Shown piece by piece: positions 45,020-57,806 of a DNA stretch of 64,000 bases; position 1 is the first letter of the stretch; every line of letters starts with the position of its first letter. Origin of the DNA: Ulva prolifera. Taxonomy: Eukaryota; Chlorophyta; Ulvophyceae; Ulvales; Ulvaceae. Made by a program: the position numbers and the translations under genes. The stretch covers positions 5,486,430 through 5,550,429 of the forward strand of contig CM041204.1 of NCBI GenBank assembly GCA_023078555.1. The letters run 5' to 3'. The notes below the pieces were generated by a model. That model made no database searches and had not been told where the DNA came from. It worked only from the letters and a program-made list of their open reading frames with translations.

Positions 45020-47704
45020 ATGTCCTTGCGGATGAGTGCGGGCTGCACCGCCCTAGGTCGCTTGGTTCTCCCAACGTCCCGGGGCTTTCGGTCCTTAGCG
45101 GGAACGCTGGCTTCGTTGCCCAATGTGAGAGCGCTCCACTGTTTGTACACTGTTTGTACAGCGTCTGATTTGCTGCCATGATGTGCTATTGACTTGGATT
45201 CAAACACTGTGTGATCTCGACCGGGAACACGTACCTCGTGGACCTCACCTTCAAGGCCTCGTCACTGACCTCTGGAGTTTGATGAGCGTGCCTGATGTCC
45301 TGCAATATCATCAAACTCGGTGTCCCTCGATGTAGCTACAAAGTTGCAGGAGGAATCCAGTGAGCCAAGTATACCAGTCGAGGAATTCAGAGAGCATGTG
45401 TCTAGTTTCGCCGAGCGGGTCGTTGCCCCGCATGCAGCAGACATTGACGCGCAAAATACATTTCCAAAAGGTATTAATTTGTGGACAGAGATGGGGAGCA
45501 TGGGTCTCCATGGCATAACCGTCCCAGAGAGGTACTTGCCGCTGGGATTGTTGCTTGGCATCAGTATCTGCACGTGAACCTGCATGCCCACCTCCCGGAA
45601 CTCTTTAAACGAGATCCACTCCCTGGACTGAAGCAATCATGATGAGTGGAGCTTAATTTGCATGCGCCGTAGCATCACAGATGTCGCACCATGCCAATGC
45701 TCATGGCTGGTGCTTCCAGCCAGCATGGTACCTATCTCCTTTCCAGATGAGGAACCCTTCGTGCATGTGCCCACCGGAGTTCGGGTTGCAGGTACGGTGG
45801 CCTCGGACTTGGCTACCTTCATCACGTCATCGCCATGGAGGAGATCAGTCGCCGCTCAGGTTCTGTAGCACTGTCATATGGTGCCCACAGCAACCTCTGC
45901 ATCAGCCAGCTCGTCCGGCACGGCACACAGGCCCAGCTGGAGCGGTATCTTCCACCTCTCCTATCAGGTGTGGCATGAGCTGGTCCTGCAGCAGAAAAAG
46001 GTCCTCTATTTCTGACTAAATCCGCTCGATGTGTGATCGTGGCAGCAGAGACATTCTGTAGTCAGTGTCTGGCAGTGGCATTATTGCCACTGGCAATAAT
46101 CTCTGCCAGGCCCTTCTCATCTCTCACCTTTCCACATGCTGGAGTCCCCGCATCAGAGTCTGTTACTCGGGGACCACTGCAGATACGAGCTCTACCGATG
46201 CCACATGCAGGTGAGGCAATAGGGGCACTGAGCATGTCTGAAGCAAACAGCGGCTCAGATGTTGTGTCCCTAAGGACGACCGCCACCCGCCATGGAGACC
46301 ACTTCGTGCTGAATGGAAGCAAAATGTGGTGCACGAATGGCCCGACAGCATCCACTATAATCGTGTATGCGAAGACCGACCCATCTGCTGCAAAGCATGG
46401 TATCACGGCATTCATACTTGAGCAAGGCATGCCTGGCCTGTCCGCCGCTCAAAAACTTGACAAACTTGGTACGCAGCGCTGCCTCCTCCTCTCTAGTGAC
46501 ACACTTAAGGTTGCCTGCTTGAACACCGCACATACATCACCACGGTGCTGGAGACAGGGCCCTAGTCAGACTCTTGTAGGCAACGTTTTGACATGAGTGG
46601 TGCCACGTCACGCCATGCTGCACCACAAAATGACCTTGTCCATCTTAGATTACCTGCAGCAGGCCTCTGTAGCTCCAGGAGTCCGCAGCTCTGGAGCGAT
46701 GTAATCAAGTGCAAGCGCTAGTGCAGGCATGAGGGGCTCAGACACATGCGAGCTCGTGCTGGACAATGTCACCGTTCACCTGGAGAACGTCCTTGGTGAA
46801 GTAAACAAGGGTGTGTATGTGCTGATGTCAGGCCTGGATTATGAGCGACTTGTGCTCTCTGGCGGACCTATTGGAATCATGCAGGTGCGCGTTGGCCACC
46901 GATGTTGATTCGACAGGCAGACCTGCTTAGCAGCCAGCTGCGTTAGCCGCATGGCCAACCCTGCTCTGGCGGGCTCCTGTAGTTGAGGGCACCCCGGTGA
47001 CTTGCCTGAGTGCTAGGCTGTTGCATGCGATGAGCAAACTGCTTGCCTGTCAGCTAAGCGGTGTATGGTGGTGCTGCAGGCGTGCATGGACACTGTTCTG
47101 CCATATGTTCGAGAGCGCACGCAGTTTGGGAAGACCATCGGATCCTTCCAACTCATCCAGGCCAAGCTAGCAGATATGTATGTGGCACTTGAGGCCAGCC
47201 GGTCTCTGTCTTACCGCACAGCGCAAGCCCTGGACCGTGGTGAGCTGGCCCCAAAGGATTGTGCCGCAGCAATTCTGCATGCAGCTGAGCACGCGACCCA
47301 GTGCTCACTGCAAGCCATCCAGGTGCAGAACTCTGAACGCACATAGCGACCCACACTGTGCATTCGAGGATCCATTGCATTGGAGTGTCATGAACCCCTG
47401 ATTGGCATGGTGAGACTCAAGGAGCACGTGGACAGTCCCACCCTACTTCTGCACGGGCACCATGGCATACCGCATACACCAAGCCATGCTTTCGTCGTGT
47501 GTGAAGTGCTGCGGAAGTATGGAGCATGGCGCTGAGCCTGCATGCCTCGTGCAGATTCTGGGGGGCAACGGCTACGTGAACGACTACTGCACGGGCAGGC
47601 TGCTGCGGGACGCCAAACTGTATGAGATCGGCGCTGGCACATCTGAAGTTCGCAGGCTTATTATTGGTAAGGCTCTGTACAAAGACATGGCGTCTACAAA
47701 TTAG
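45020..47704 (+). CDS. IVD: Isovaleryl-CoA dehydrogenase, mitochondrial
   Basis: Seven exons: 45020-45124, 45350-45531, 45792-45967, 46211-46468, 46727-46884, 47080-47322, 47555-47704; in phase, 423 residues. The first exon encodes an Arg/Leu/Ser-rich mitochondrial presequence ([20 protein letters not shown]). The body follows plant IVD closely: [94 protein letters not shown] (with the Glu expected as catalytic base), and [20 protein letters not shown] followed by [16 protein letters not shown]. It oxidises isovaleryl-CoA to 3-methylcrotonyl-CoA in leucine breakdown, using FAD and passing electrons to ETF. Related branched-chain acyl-CoA dehydrogenases are the only alternative. Confidence 0.96.
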
Positions 47705-48175
47705 GAGTCGTGACATATTCCCAGCTTTGGGACAGTGCAAAAAGATCCATCAGAGTTCAGCAGCGCATCTAGCTTAAAGATGTGATCAGGGGCATCCTCT
47801 CAACGGACATGGCTGCACATCCATTGACCTGGAGCCTCGTCCCTGCAGACCACAGGCTAGGGATCAGGTCAGACCGAAACTGGCACACAACGCTGATCGA
47901 CGGTCACTCTGCTAGATATCTGATTCAGATCTAAGTTGCTGATATCTGATTCAGATGCTAGCTCACCGAGTTCTGTGCTTCCTGGCAATCAGCAACTTCA
48001 CTACGCCAACACTGCAGCAGCCACCTGGTGTAAACTTCACTACATAGCGCAGGCGCACCAGTCAACACAGGTATCACGGTCGGCCTGCGTCAATGCATCA
48101 GTCAGGCCATGCTTGTGCTGCGATCGACGACTGTCCACAGGGCATGGGTCCCTCACTGTGCGGGAGCATCTACCG
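47705..48175. other. Convergent intergenic region
   Basis: 3' flanks of IVD and the RRM-RGG gene. A direct repeat of TATCTGATTCAGAT occurs at 47917 and 47942; otherwise nothing stands out. Confidence 0.4.
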
Positions 48176-49159
48176 TCAGTATCTACCATATCCGCCGCCT
48201 CCGCCGTAACCGCCGCGGCCTCCACGGTCCCCGTATCCACTACCACCGCGGCCATCATAGCCACGGTCTCTTTCTCGTGGCGGACCTCTGTCTCCACCCC
48301 CGCGGTCGCTATACCTGTCGCGGTCACGGCCAAAGCCACCCCCACCGCCACGGCCTCCACGATATCCACCCCCGGCACCACCATAGTTGTCGCCACCGCC
48401 TCCACCATATCCGCCACCGCCACCGTAGCCGCCACCACCCCCAAATCCGCCCCCACCTCGGCCACGGCCGCCTCCGCCCCTCCCGAAACCGCCGCCGCGT
48501 CCTCCTCTGCCCCTGCCACGGCCCCCCGCAGGATCCTCGTACTCATCACCGTCTTCGTACACTGGCACAAATTGTGCATTTTTATCCCACACTTGCTCGG
48601 AATACGAACCGTCGGAGTTTTTCTTTTGTGCAAAGCTCACAGTGAGCTTGTTGCCTGCAAGGAAATGTGGTTGGGCATGCTGGAGTGCACACAGCGTACA
48701 CATCGACGCTCCAGCTTTGCAGCTGTGACGCATAGTGTGGACAAGCATACCTTCAAATTCTTTACCATTGAAAACGTCTACAGCAGATCCTGCTGCGTAA
48801 TTGTCCTCATACGTGATCTTGCCATCCCCTTTTAGTTCACCTGCAGCAGCAAAACAGTTGAGCCTTGGTCTGTGATGCCAACATGCCTTGCAGCGCTTCA
48901 AAAAAGAACGACGTTGGATAATAGTTATCGTGGAATGCAACGCAAGTTTCAACCTTTTGACTGCAAGCCATGACCTACCAGCTTCGTCCTTGTAGAGGAA
49001 GATATCGGGCTTCCCGCTTTCCTTGTGCTTTTTAATGACACCGATCGACCCGAAGTAAGTCAACAGCGCATCTTCTTTTGTCTCCTTGCCAAACCCCGAC
49101 ACGTATATAGATGCCGTGGGGGGCGGTGGCTTCATGAGGTCGTCCATAGACAACGGCAT
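48176..49159 (-). CDS. FUS/TAF15-like RNA-binding protein (single RRM plus RGG tail)
   Basis: Three exons on the minus strand: 49159-48979, 48840-48751, 48654-48176, in phase, 249 residues. One RRM spans residues 15-110: IYVSGFGKETKEDALLTYFG, IKKHKESGKPDIFLYKDEAG, then DGKITYEDNYAAGSAVDVFN (the RNP1-like strand) and NKLTVSFAQKK. This is the FET/TAF15-type RRM with its long KK-containing loop, cut by two introns. From residue 140 the tail is Gly/Arg/Tyr-rich with many RGG, GYGGGGG and RDR units, typical of proteins that form condensates and bind RNA loosely. Probable roles are transcription and RNA processing in the nucleus. The zinc finger of animal FUS is absent. Confidence 0.88.
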   Translation of the reverse strand: MPLSMDDLMKPPPPTASIYVSGFGKETKEDALLTYFGSIGVIKKHKESGKPDIFLYKDEAGRSWLAVKRLKLALHSTITIIQRRSFLKRCKACWHHRPRLNCFAAAGELKGDGKITYEDNYAAGSAVDVFNGKEFEGMLVHTMRHSCKAGASMCTLCALQHAQPHFLAGNKLTVSFAQKKNSDGSYSEQVWDKNAQFVPVYEDGDEYEDPAGGRGRGRGGRGGGFGRGGGGRGRGGGGFGGGGGYGGGGGYGGGGGDNYGGAGGGYRGGRGGGGGFGRDRDRYSDRGGGDRGPPRERDRGYDGRGGSGYGDRGGRGGYGGGGGYGRY

Positions 49160-50473
49160 GACTGCTCAGTCCTTGACGCTACACAGAACAGAACTCCGGA
49201 TCAGCGATGCGCCTTTCCTCACTACACCTCTGAAGATACTTTACCACTTACGCAGCTCTTGCGAAGGGCGCTACTGCCTGCGCGGCTTCCATACGCGTGA
49301 AGAGCGGCGCGCGACTTCTGCCTGTACAGCCAAGAATTCAGCAGTCTACATTCCGCTTCAAATTATCACGGGACACTGTTGCTACTGCCTCGTCGCCCAT
49401 CTTTGCACGACGTGTTGTCCGGAGTGCACCTGTGGCTACTAACATGTTTCAGCTGAGCTTAGTGCATTGCGCGGCTGGATAGTGTGCTTGTCAATGCCGG
49501 GTTCGTGCATCTTCCCGTTTTGAATGTAATCGATGTCTGGTCGCATCTGCTTTTGCACGCCAGTCGTCCGACAGGGGGTCACAGGCGTTGCCAAGGCTGG
49601 AGTCATGGTTCAGGTGCACCAGACAGGCACACCGTTCACAAAATTTACATTTTCGAAATGGCTAGCGATCAGTAGTAATGGCCGGAAAGCTATCAGGTGT
49701 TGGCAGTCCGTGTTATGCTGCAGCCTCGACTTGATACTCCGGGCCCAAAGTCAAACTGCACAGCCTGAAGCACTGATTGAATCCAACCATTTATGCCGAT
49801 CGCCAATTCAGCGGCTATCCGGGGCCGCCTGTTTCGTCTCAGCAACCTTGCACTAGGTGCACGCCCAATAATGGATCGCATAACCAACGTTCACTCGCCA
49901 TACACTCACAGGTGTTCCTGCTTGCGCACAGCGCGATGTCATCAACAAGGCATCGGTTCAGACAGTGTGTGGCTGTGGATCATTAGCGCCGCTTCATGCT
50001 TGAGTATGCAAAAATTCACCCGGTGTCGGCATCGCGACGTCCGGCGCGTGCCTCTGGTGTCGGCAACAAGGGTTGAGGCGCGCGCTTGCAAACACAGCAC
50101 TGACGGGCGCGTTAGTCACAGAGAAGATTGAGAATTTCTCGGAGAAGCGACCGATGAATTAGAATTTGTTCATCTGAATGTACAGCTGTGCCATGCAGTT
50201 TCGCGGATTTCGGGGACCTGCGGTGGGAGTCACCGGCAGTGCCCATCCTGTGTATCGAGGATCGCGAGAGTCCGCGTCACATTTAGGCGCATCGATCGCG
50301 ACGAGCGTCCAGCACCATTTGAGTCGAAGATTCCAAGAACACGTACCAAACTCAGTAATATGAAATTTTCTATGCGCATCGAAGTGTATGTAGAGACAGG
50401 CTGATGAACGCAGCGACAAATCAGTGACGTCGTTTATTCGCGAGCACGGTCACAGCCAGCTGCACTCGGCCTG
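49160..50473. promoter_or_regulatory. Divergent region between RRM-RGG gene and ATG13
   Basis: A plus-strand frame open from about 49235 to 49482, without an ATG, reads like an organelle targeting peptide (RIQQSTFRFKLSRDTVATAS, then FARRVVRSAPVAT). It could be an exon of an undetected small gene. No continuation was found, and 49490-50470 shows nothing else. Confidence 0.3.
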
Positions 50474-53400
50474 ATGTCAGTAGATGCTCTAACAGTAGAA
50501 CGCTGGGTTGGAGAGGCTATTATCAAGTGCTGCTACATCGTCCTGTCAGCCCGTATATATCGGTGCTCCCGTACTCTGCCAGCACGCAGCCGTTCCAACT
50601 GGGTACGTGCCGATGCTATAGTAGAACGAAGCATAGAAGATTGTATGCCAGGCTGTCAGCAGGGAACGTTCCTCACGGCACGTCTGCACAGACAAATGGC
50701 TCGTCTGACGACGATGTCGTTCGAATTGCGGTTCAGCAAACTTCGACGGCTGCTGCCAGGGCAGTTTGCGATAAAAAGTTCCATTTAGATCATTGATTGT
50801 CGTGTGGGTGAAACAGCGTTCCGATCTAGTATAGCTTCCTCGGAGCTGCCTGCTGGAGCAGGACAGGTTCGCACAATCGGCGATAGATTGCAGATACACG
50901 CCACATCGCTCTCTGCAATGCTTGCTGCTAAACATTTTGCGGGTTTTGATTATGTTGGTCACCAGAATCAGCGCTGCCTGGGGTCATGTTGATCGTCGAC
51001 GTAGACGACAACACAGACCGCATCAGAGCCACAAGCGTTGTGCAGTTTAAACTTGAGGTGGAAGAAGTTGATGAAGCGTCTTCAGAGTTGGCAAGGTATC
51101 GACAAGATGTCAGTCAGCCGCTGATCATTCAGGTGGGACAAATGTCGATGTACTGTGTGACACATGTCGATGCACTATTCCGAGATAGACAGCGCCACTC
51201 CACGAGAACAATGCTATATTTGGACCCGCACATCACCAACATGGGACACAGGGATTCGTGCCTACACGTTGGCAGATTCACGTTGTGAGCGGTGTGGTTC
51301 ATTTCAGGTTTTGCACAGTGTAGATGAGTCGGTGCCAGCCTCAGCTCAGGTCATTGAGCAATGGGAACTGCAATTCGATGGCATTCCGCCCACAAGACAT
51401 CCACGCAACTTTTCATATGATGATGAGCCGACAAAAATATACAAACGCATGGTGCGTCAGCTGCCATGGCATGCTGTGGTCCACATGCTGCTGGGGCGGT
51501 GTGGCCTGCCTGACGCAGTGCCACTGTGTGACATACAGCTGCATGGCAAGCTTTCCGATGCCTTGGTGATCACCCTCCGCGCCTGCAGTGTGTCATGGCG
51601 CGCACCCTGTACAGCTACGTGCGAGTGCTGCCGGCATACCGGCTGTACCGAGCCTGCCGAGACAGCCGAGGAGCATCTCACAACCTCTCTTACTCCCTGC
51701 TGCACTCCAGTGCTCCGGCCTTCCTTCCCATCCCATCTGCAAGCCAGCGAATGGAGCGATTCGCCTTTGCTCCTATCGAGACCATGACTGGCAGCCTGCA
51801 GATCTCTGTTCAGTATCAGGCCAACGTGGTGCCAGTCATGAACAGCACCGTGCCCCGCCCAGTGTCTATTCCGCAGCACGTAATCACCAACTACATCCGC
51901 GATAGAGGTGTGTATAGTCCGCCAAATCTTTGCTCTCATGCATGTTGAGCTGACTCTTTGGTGTTTGCGATCGGCTGAGTTATTCAGCTCATTGGGACAC
52001 ATTCGGGAGTCCACCACAATGCCAACATAAGGCTCTGCAACTCTCCCCAAACATCGCGCCATACATATACGAGGGCCACTTTGCTCAGAGTTGACACAGC
52101 TTAGCCCCCTTGTATCTCAGCCACCCTCATGACGTATGCTGCATTCATCAGTATGGTGGGCTTTGTGTTTACTCTCAGAGGGACTGTGACTGCTGAAGCT
52201 GCAGGTCCAGGAGATCGCACGCTGACACGGGCGCTGTCGGCGTCAGCGGCGCCGATTCTGTCAGGAGCGGCGGGGGTCGTGGGCAACGCCACGGCTGCTG
52301 GCCTCAGTCTGTTGTCACGAGCATACCGGGGCCAAGGCGACACAGCGGCGCGCTCTGGAAGCCCGCCAGCTCATGTTCCGGTCCTGGCTCCACATGTGGA
52401 AGAGTGTGATGTGCGACCCTGGGCGGCTGTAGCTCGCTTTCCCGCAACATAGCTCAAACCTGCTTCCCATGGTCATACCACATGTTTGGCAGGCATCACA
52501 TCATTCCAAGTCTCCATTCCCCTTGCGCACACGCTTCCACATTGCTGTGCAGGATGCTGAGGAGGACCAAGCCCCGGAGTCGCCAGATGCGGCAGGCAGT
52601 ACTGCGCACGAGGCACAGCGGCACGGTATCGCAATCCCATACATGGCAGCAACGAGGAGCCGACCCATGGCGGTTCCGGGGGTGCAGATCCACCCCTCGT
52701 CTGCGCCGTCGGACTCCCGACTTGCGCTCAACCCGTCACGAGCGTTCAGCCCCTACACGCTGCATCTTGCACACCACCGCCAGAGCGAGCAGCATCTTCC
52801 CCTGCCGCCATCGCATGACACGTGGGCGCAGCCCGTGCCGGTGCCGCGGGCGCCACCACGCCCCCGCCACGCGATGCCGGGCGGCCCGCACCGCGGCAGT
52901 GGCAGCAGTGGCACCTCATGCGCGTCGCCGATCGCCGGCAGCCCCGTGGGCGGGTCGCCGTGCCGGGCGCTGGTGAAGCACCTGCCATCTCGGGGGCACT
53001 CTGCGGCGCGGCCGGTGTGCATTGCAATGGATGCGTCCTTCGAGTCGCGGCGGCTGCTGTCGTCGCCAGAGGGCATCATGCGCAGCTCGTCTGGCCGCAG
53101 TGACGTCTTCAGCAGCAGCCGTGGCTGGTCGCCTGCAGCAGCGGGAGGTGATTGGGGGGCGCTGCCGAACCGGCAGCGCCTGCTGGAGCATCCAGACCAG
53201 GTACGCTCGGGCTCAACACGCACTGACTTGTGCCGCACTTGTCCGGAGCGCCTCATCTGCTCAGGTGGTTAGGTGTCCATTGGCCGGCATAGGAATGGTC
53301 GATGGCCAGCATAGCGATGGATGTGAAGTCAGCCTGGATGTGCGGTCGTGTGCTGGCATGCATCTGCTGGAGTGACACGCCTGCTGCTTTTCCATCGCGC

Positions 53401-53897
53401 TGCAGCTGCATGGTGCCTTCATTTGCCACTTTACCTGTCTGCCAGAATTCAATTGCATGTGCATGTCAATCTCATGAGCTGCATCATCATCGCTGATGTG
53501 GATGCAAGCAGACTGTAGTTCGGTCCGTGATGGGCGACGAACCATTCACGTCAGGGGATGGCCTGTGCAGGCAAGTGGCACGGTGGATGCTAGGCATGGA
53601 CAGCTCGGGTCAGGAGACAATCAGGCCAGGACGGCTGGCCTGTTGCGGGACTGGGCATCCCGCCGGAGTGGGCGGCTGAAGAGCCCAGGTCATGCAGTCC
53701 ACGACCTGGCTGCTTCAGCACCACTGTTGCCTCAGGAGGAGGTGGAGGGCAGCAGGGAGGCCGACATCAAGCAGTTCTTGCTGCAACTTGAGGCTCCCGT
53801 GCAGTTCAGCACCGCGTGTTCACAAGAGCACTGCAAAACATTGCTGGATGTCCAAGCTGCAGCAGAGGAAATCATGGCAAGATGGGGTATGTCGTGA
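50474..53897 (+). CDS. ATG13: ATG13, regulatory subunit of the ATG1 autophagy kinase complex
   Basis: Recognised exons: 50474-50552, then a gap, 51046-51132, 51308-51451, 51589-51907, 52205-52410, 52553-53200, 53571-53897; the listed junctions from 51046 on keep phase. The start reads VERWVGEAIIKCCYIVLSAR, the first helix of the HORMA domain. Then come FKLEVEEVDEASSELARYRQ, PLIIQ, VIEQWELQFDG, IYKRM joined to MARTLYSYVRVLPAYRLYRA, and FAFAPIETMTGSLQISVQYQ, a block typical of ATG13. The second half is a Ser/Pro/Arg-rich disordered region with many SP sites, as expected for a phospho-regulated scaffold, ending in SREADIKQFLLQLEA, probably the ATG1-binding helix. One or two exons between 50553 and 51045 are unresolved. 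Confidence 0.86.
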
Positions 53898-54424
53898 TGC
53901 CGATTGTATATTGTACATGAGATGAGAACCATTCCAGGTAGCGTAACAGAGAAGGCAAATCTCGACATGGTACTATTGCGTGGCAACTCATTGTGTTTCC
54001 AGTATGCGTTGGTGTTGTATATCTGAACCTCGTCAGGCGTGTGACATTGTGCTGACACCTTGGGCGTGTTCGCTGACACCGTGGTGCGAACACGATGCTA
54101 GATGCGCCATAGCACTGAACATGCATGACGTCGTGTTTACTTTTGTGAGAGCATCCTTTCCATGCTATCGTTGCGGTTGGTGTTACACTGCATTGATCTT
54201 GACCGACTCCACATGAGCTGTGACTTGCGCACACCTTGAGAGACAGGTGACAAATACAACAGGTGCAGGCTTCAACCTAATCGTGACGAGGTACTTGTAC
54301 ACACGCAAAAACAATCACTCTTGGACCTCTGCAAATGTCATCATCTAAAGCATATCCCAGCTGTTCCAGAGATTTTCTAGTCACAAAGCCAAACTTCCCC
54401 CAGCCTGCAGACAGCCTCTCCCTC
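53898..54424. other. Convergent intergenic region
   Basis: 3' flanks of ATG13 and the BTB gene; short unconvincing frames only. Confidence 0.4.
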
Positions 54425-56749
54425 TCAGCCAAGCAAAACAGCACATAGAGGTGCATGCTCGTAACAGCACGCTGCCAATGCAAGTGGATGCACAGCAGAT
54501 TCAGCCAGAAGCTGTTCAACAGGAAGCTGTTCAACAGCAGGTGATGGAACCGTGCCTTTTCCCGTGAACTCCAGTTGGCACCCACTGCGGTGCACAATGC
54601 CCAGCTCCGGGGCAAGCTTCCCTGTGCGCGAGTCGCACAGCGGCTCCGACGACGCCGCAAAAACCTCCGCGGCCTGCGTCGCCTCGGGCGAATCGGTGAG
54701 GATGCCGACGATGAACGATGCCGAGATGGGGTGCTGCGCGGCAGCGTGCTCATTGTTCAGGAAGATGGAAAACGTCGGAGCACCCGCGCCGTCCGGCGCC
54801 TCGTGTGCGTGGATCTTGAGGAACCAGCCCGCATCAGTAGGCAGTGTCGCGGCCTCAGAGGAGCCCTCCACGGCCGGCAGCGTCAACTGCGCAGCAAACA
54901 TCTCGCGCGAGCGCACGGCGGTCGGGAAGCGCACCGGCACGCCCTCGCGCTGCATGCGCAGCTGCTGCGGCGCCATCGCGAGGAAGTGGCCGCGCAGCAG
55001 GCGGCCGTGTGCGTGGTGCAGCAGCTGGCGGCTGAAGTCCGACCCCGCAGCTGGGGGGGACGTGCAGAGGTCAACGATGAAGGTAACGGCGTGCGAGCAG
55101 CGTGTGCACGCGTGGCCGCATGTCGCAAGCAGCACCTCGTCGAGGGCCTGCGCCGCGAGGGCCGTGGTGGTGCTCGCGGCCTGGCCAGCGCCGCAGGCGG
55201 CGGCGCAGGCGGCGGCGAGGAGCAGTGCGCGCATGTGCGGCGGCAGCGACACCTCGAGGGAGGCCTGCAGGAGGAAGGGCACATCGTGGCAGAGGTGCGC
55301 GAAGCTGCACGCGGCGAGCGGGTTGGTGGCGGCGTGGGTGAAGGCAGAGAAGGCGGCGGCATCCGCCAGCGGCGGCGCGTCGGCAAACGACTGGCAGAAC
55401 TCCACAAACGTCGGTAGCATCTCCGGCCGGTCGCCCAGGCTGTGCGCCAGGGAGCAGAGGAACCACGCTGCCTGCACACGGTGAGCTCAGGCGTCAGGTC
55501 CGTGGCATGCATCTGTGCGGCATGCGCAGCAAGTGAAGTGACTGTGACAGGTGGAAGTGGTAGTGGATTCGCCATTGGACGGGGCTATGGGACTGTGCTA
55601 CACTGCACTGCGTACAAGCAGAGTTGGCGGGATGCGCTGTGGCTTCAAGCGCACAAATTTTTCGAGGCAACTGCGCACCAGATCATGAGCGGTGTTACAT
55701 GGATTGGTCACTGGTGCGTATGTGATCAGATTAGGCCGAAACAATGTATGCTGTAAGCGTGGCAAGCAGGCATCCATCAGCGCTTTGACAGCGATCTCCA
55801 TGGGTATGGTTCGTGCCGATGCTGGAACGTCTTCCTGGCGTAGGCACAGTGCCCAGTAACGGAATGTGAAAAAGCAGATAGAGTTGTTACGTGCACTGCA
55901 CGCAGAGGGCGCACTTCTCGCGGCTGCAGCTCCTTTGTGATGGGAGAAAAGTAGCTCGGCAGCAGTGGGATGAGCGTGTCTGCCATGCAGTATTTTGCTT
56001 GATTGATCATGCCAACTGCTTGCTGCAGAGTTATATGATCAGGCGCCTCCCCCTCCATCGCATGAAAAAGCAGTTCCAAGCCATCCTTGCTCGCGGAGAC
56101 GTCGCTCAAAGGGCATTCCTCTTCGCTGCTTGACTCCTGTTGGAAGCAGGCTATCTGCTTCGGGCACGAGCTGCCCGGGCACGCAAGAGCGACCACATTA
56201 TAGAATCTCGGTCCACAGAACACAGTGAGTGTTAGAACACTAGGCTGAAACTCAATAGACGGGAAAGTTGCTATCGCCGGCAATATGCGCCCCGAGGAAT
56301 GAATGAAGTCGACTACCTGCACAGCGGGATCATTTGAACCCGTTCATGGCATCTCATCGCAACGCATGTTTTACTACCATTAAAGGCACAAATTGCATAA
56401 AAGCGGAATGAATTAGTACCTCTTTTCGTGCTCGGGGTCCTTGGACGTGTATTACCTTCCTGACATGGCCATTGAACAGAGCTGCGTCCACCGGGCGTGG
56501 CACCGTCTGCGAGTGCCATTCATCATTACTTGCGAGGTCATTTGCTTCTCTATCTCCAGGGATCAGGGATTCGCTGATGCGATCCACAAGCTCTAGCAAT
56601 CGCTGCCGCGTAGACTGACATAACTTTGGAAGCGATGCTGAATCAGCTGAAGAGAGCCTGCGCGCGATGCCCCTGAACTCTTCCACAAGCACAGTGAATT
56701 TGGATTCGTCAGGTTGGGTGTCGCCTTCCGTATCGCAGGCGTAATGCAT
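54425..56749 (-). CDS. BTB-domain-like protein with a long uncharacterised C-terminal domain
   Basis: Exons on the minus strand: 56749-56456, an unresolved one near 56322-56137, 56136-55915, 55834-55616, 55471-54425; the last three junctions are in phase 0. The N-terminal 98 residues are helical (VEEFRGIARRLSSADSA). ESSSEEECPLSDVSASKDGL and LELLFHAMEGE then MINQAKYCMADTLIPLLPSYF fit the second half of a BTB/POZ fold, and AHDLVRSCLEKFVRLKP resembles the start of a BACK-like region. The last exon (348 residues, Ala-rich) has WFLKIHAHEAPDGAGAPTFS and ASFIVGILTDSPEATQAAEV, a beta-rich segment I cannot name. BTB proteins often serve as CUL3 adaptors; that role is only inferred. Confidence 0.5.
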
Positions 56750-57806
56750 TGTTGCTAAGCGACATCTAGAGATAAACGGGAACAGCAGCTGCAGGTGGGA
56801 AGCGGTGACGTGGGAGATCGCATTGACTGTGCACGGTAATGGTGTAGGCAGCGGCTGTTATGCTTGTTCCCTGCTGTTGGCCTTGTCACGCAACCAGCCC
56901 CGTGTGTCAGCGTTGAACAGACGCGAATCCGGACTAAACGGAGGCCGGAGGGTGCGCTGTCACGCCCACCAAGTGCATGTACAACCACACATGCATTACA
57001 GGTCATTGCGCACATATCGCCACGTGACCATACTTTACTTCGATGTTCGCCACGTCACACCTGTCGGAAGATCCTGGAGAGTTCATATCTTTCCGCAGGA
57101 TAGCACGATCTGCTGCACATAAATCGAGAGATACCAGCATGCGGATTTCTCATGTCAGAATGTTGCCTGGTGAATCTGCTGGGCAACCTCGACAATTTAG
57201 TGCTGAGCACTTCTGGCTCCAGCACAGATCCACTAAAGCGATTTTTTGGGATATTGAGCCAGCGTCGCCTGCGTTGCGACTGATAGAAAAGGGCTTTACA
57301 TAGTCAGTGACAGCTGCAAGCTGATTTGTTTGTTGCTTCAATGCTGGGTCTGGGTGAATGTGGGGACAGCTCTGACAGTGCGCGAATTGTGCAAGCATAA
57401 TCACCGCAAGCTGGTCCCTGTTTAACAGAAACATATTACAACATGAACGGCTGTTGTGACTCCTTTGGGTTGCCCATGCACAAGGCGGACTTGCCCGGCG
57501 ACTGACAGGCCCCACATGTTGTATGCAGGAGCCTACGGCACACCATGCAACCATGTGCTCATGTTGTTCCGACACTACCACCATCCACGTTGACTTGCTT
57601 GATGTATGCAGATAGCCAGGTGAATCTGCGACTCAGATGGGCACCCCGTAAACTGGCAGACCGGGTGAAACATTCAGCTGTTGTGGCATTGCCACGAGCC
57701 TGTCATCTGGGGCGCCTGCACTGCGAACTGTGCGAGAGCCAGCTCCCAACTAGCTTCAGTGCCATCCTGTGCAGCGGTACTGCGGGCAGGCGCACCAGGG
57801 CTGCCG
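56750..57806. other. Intergenic region
   Basis: Upstream of the BTB gene and downstream of the p24 gene. Open frames on both strands lack family signatures or splice logic. Confidence 0.4.

Noticed and set aside
48109-48645. His/Arg-rich plus-strand frame
   Set aside because: Complement of the Gly-rich RGG coding region.
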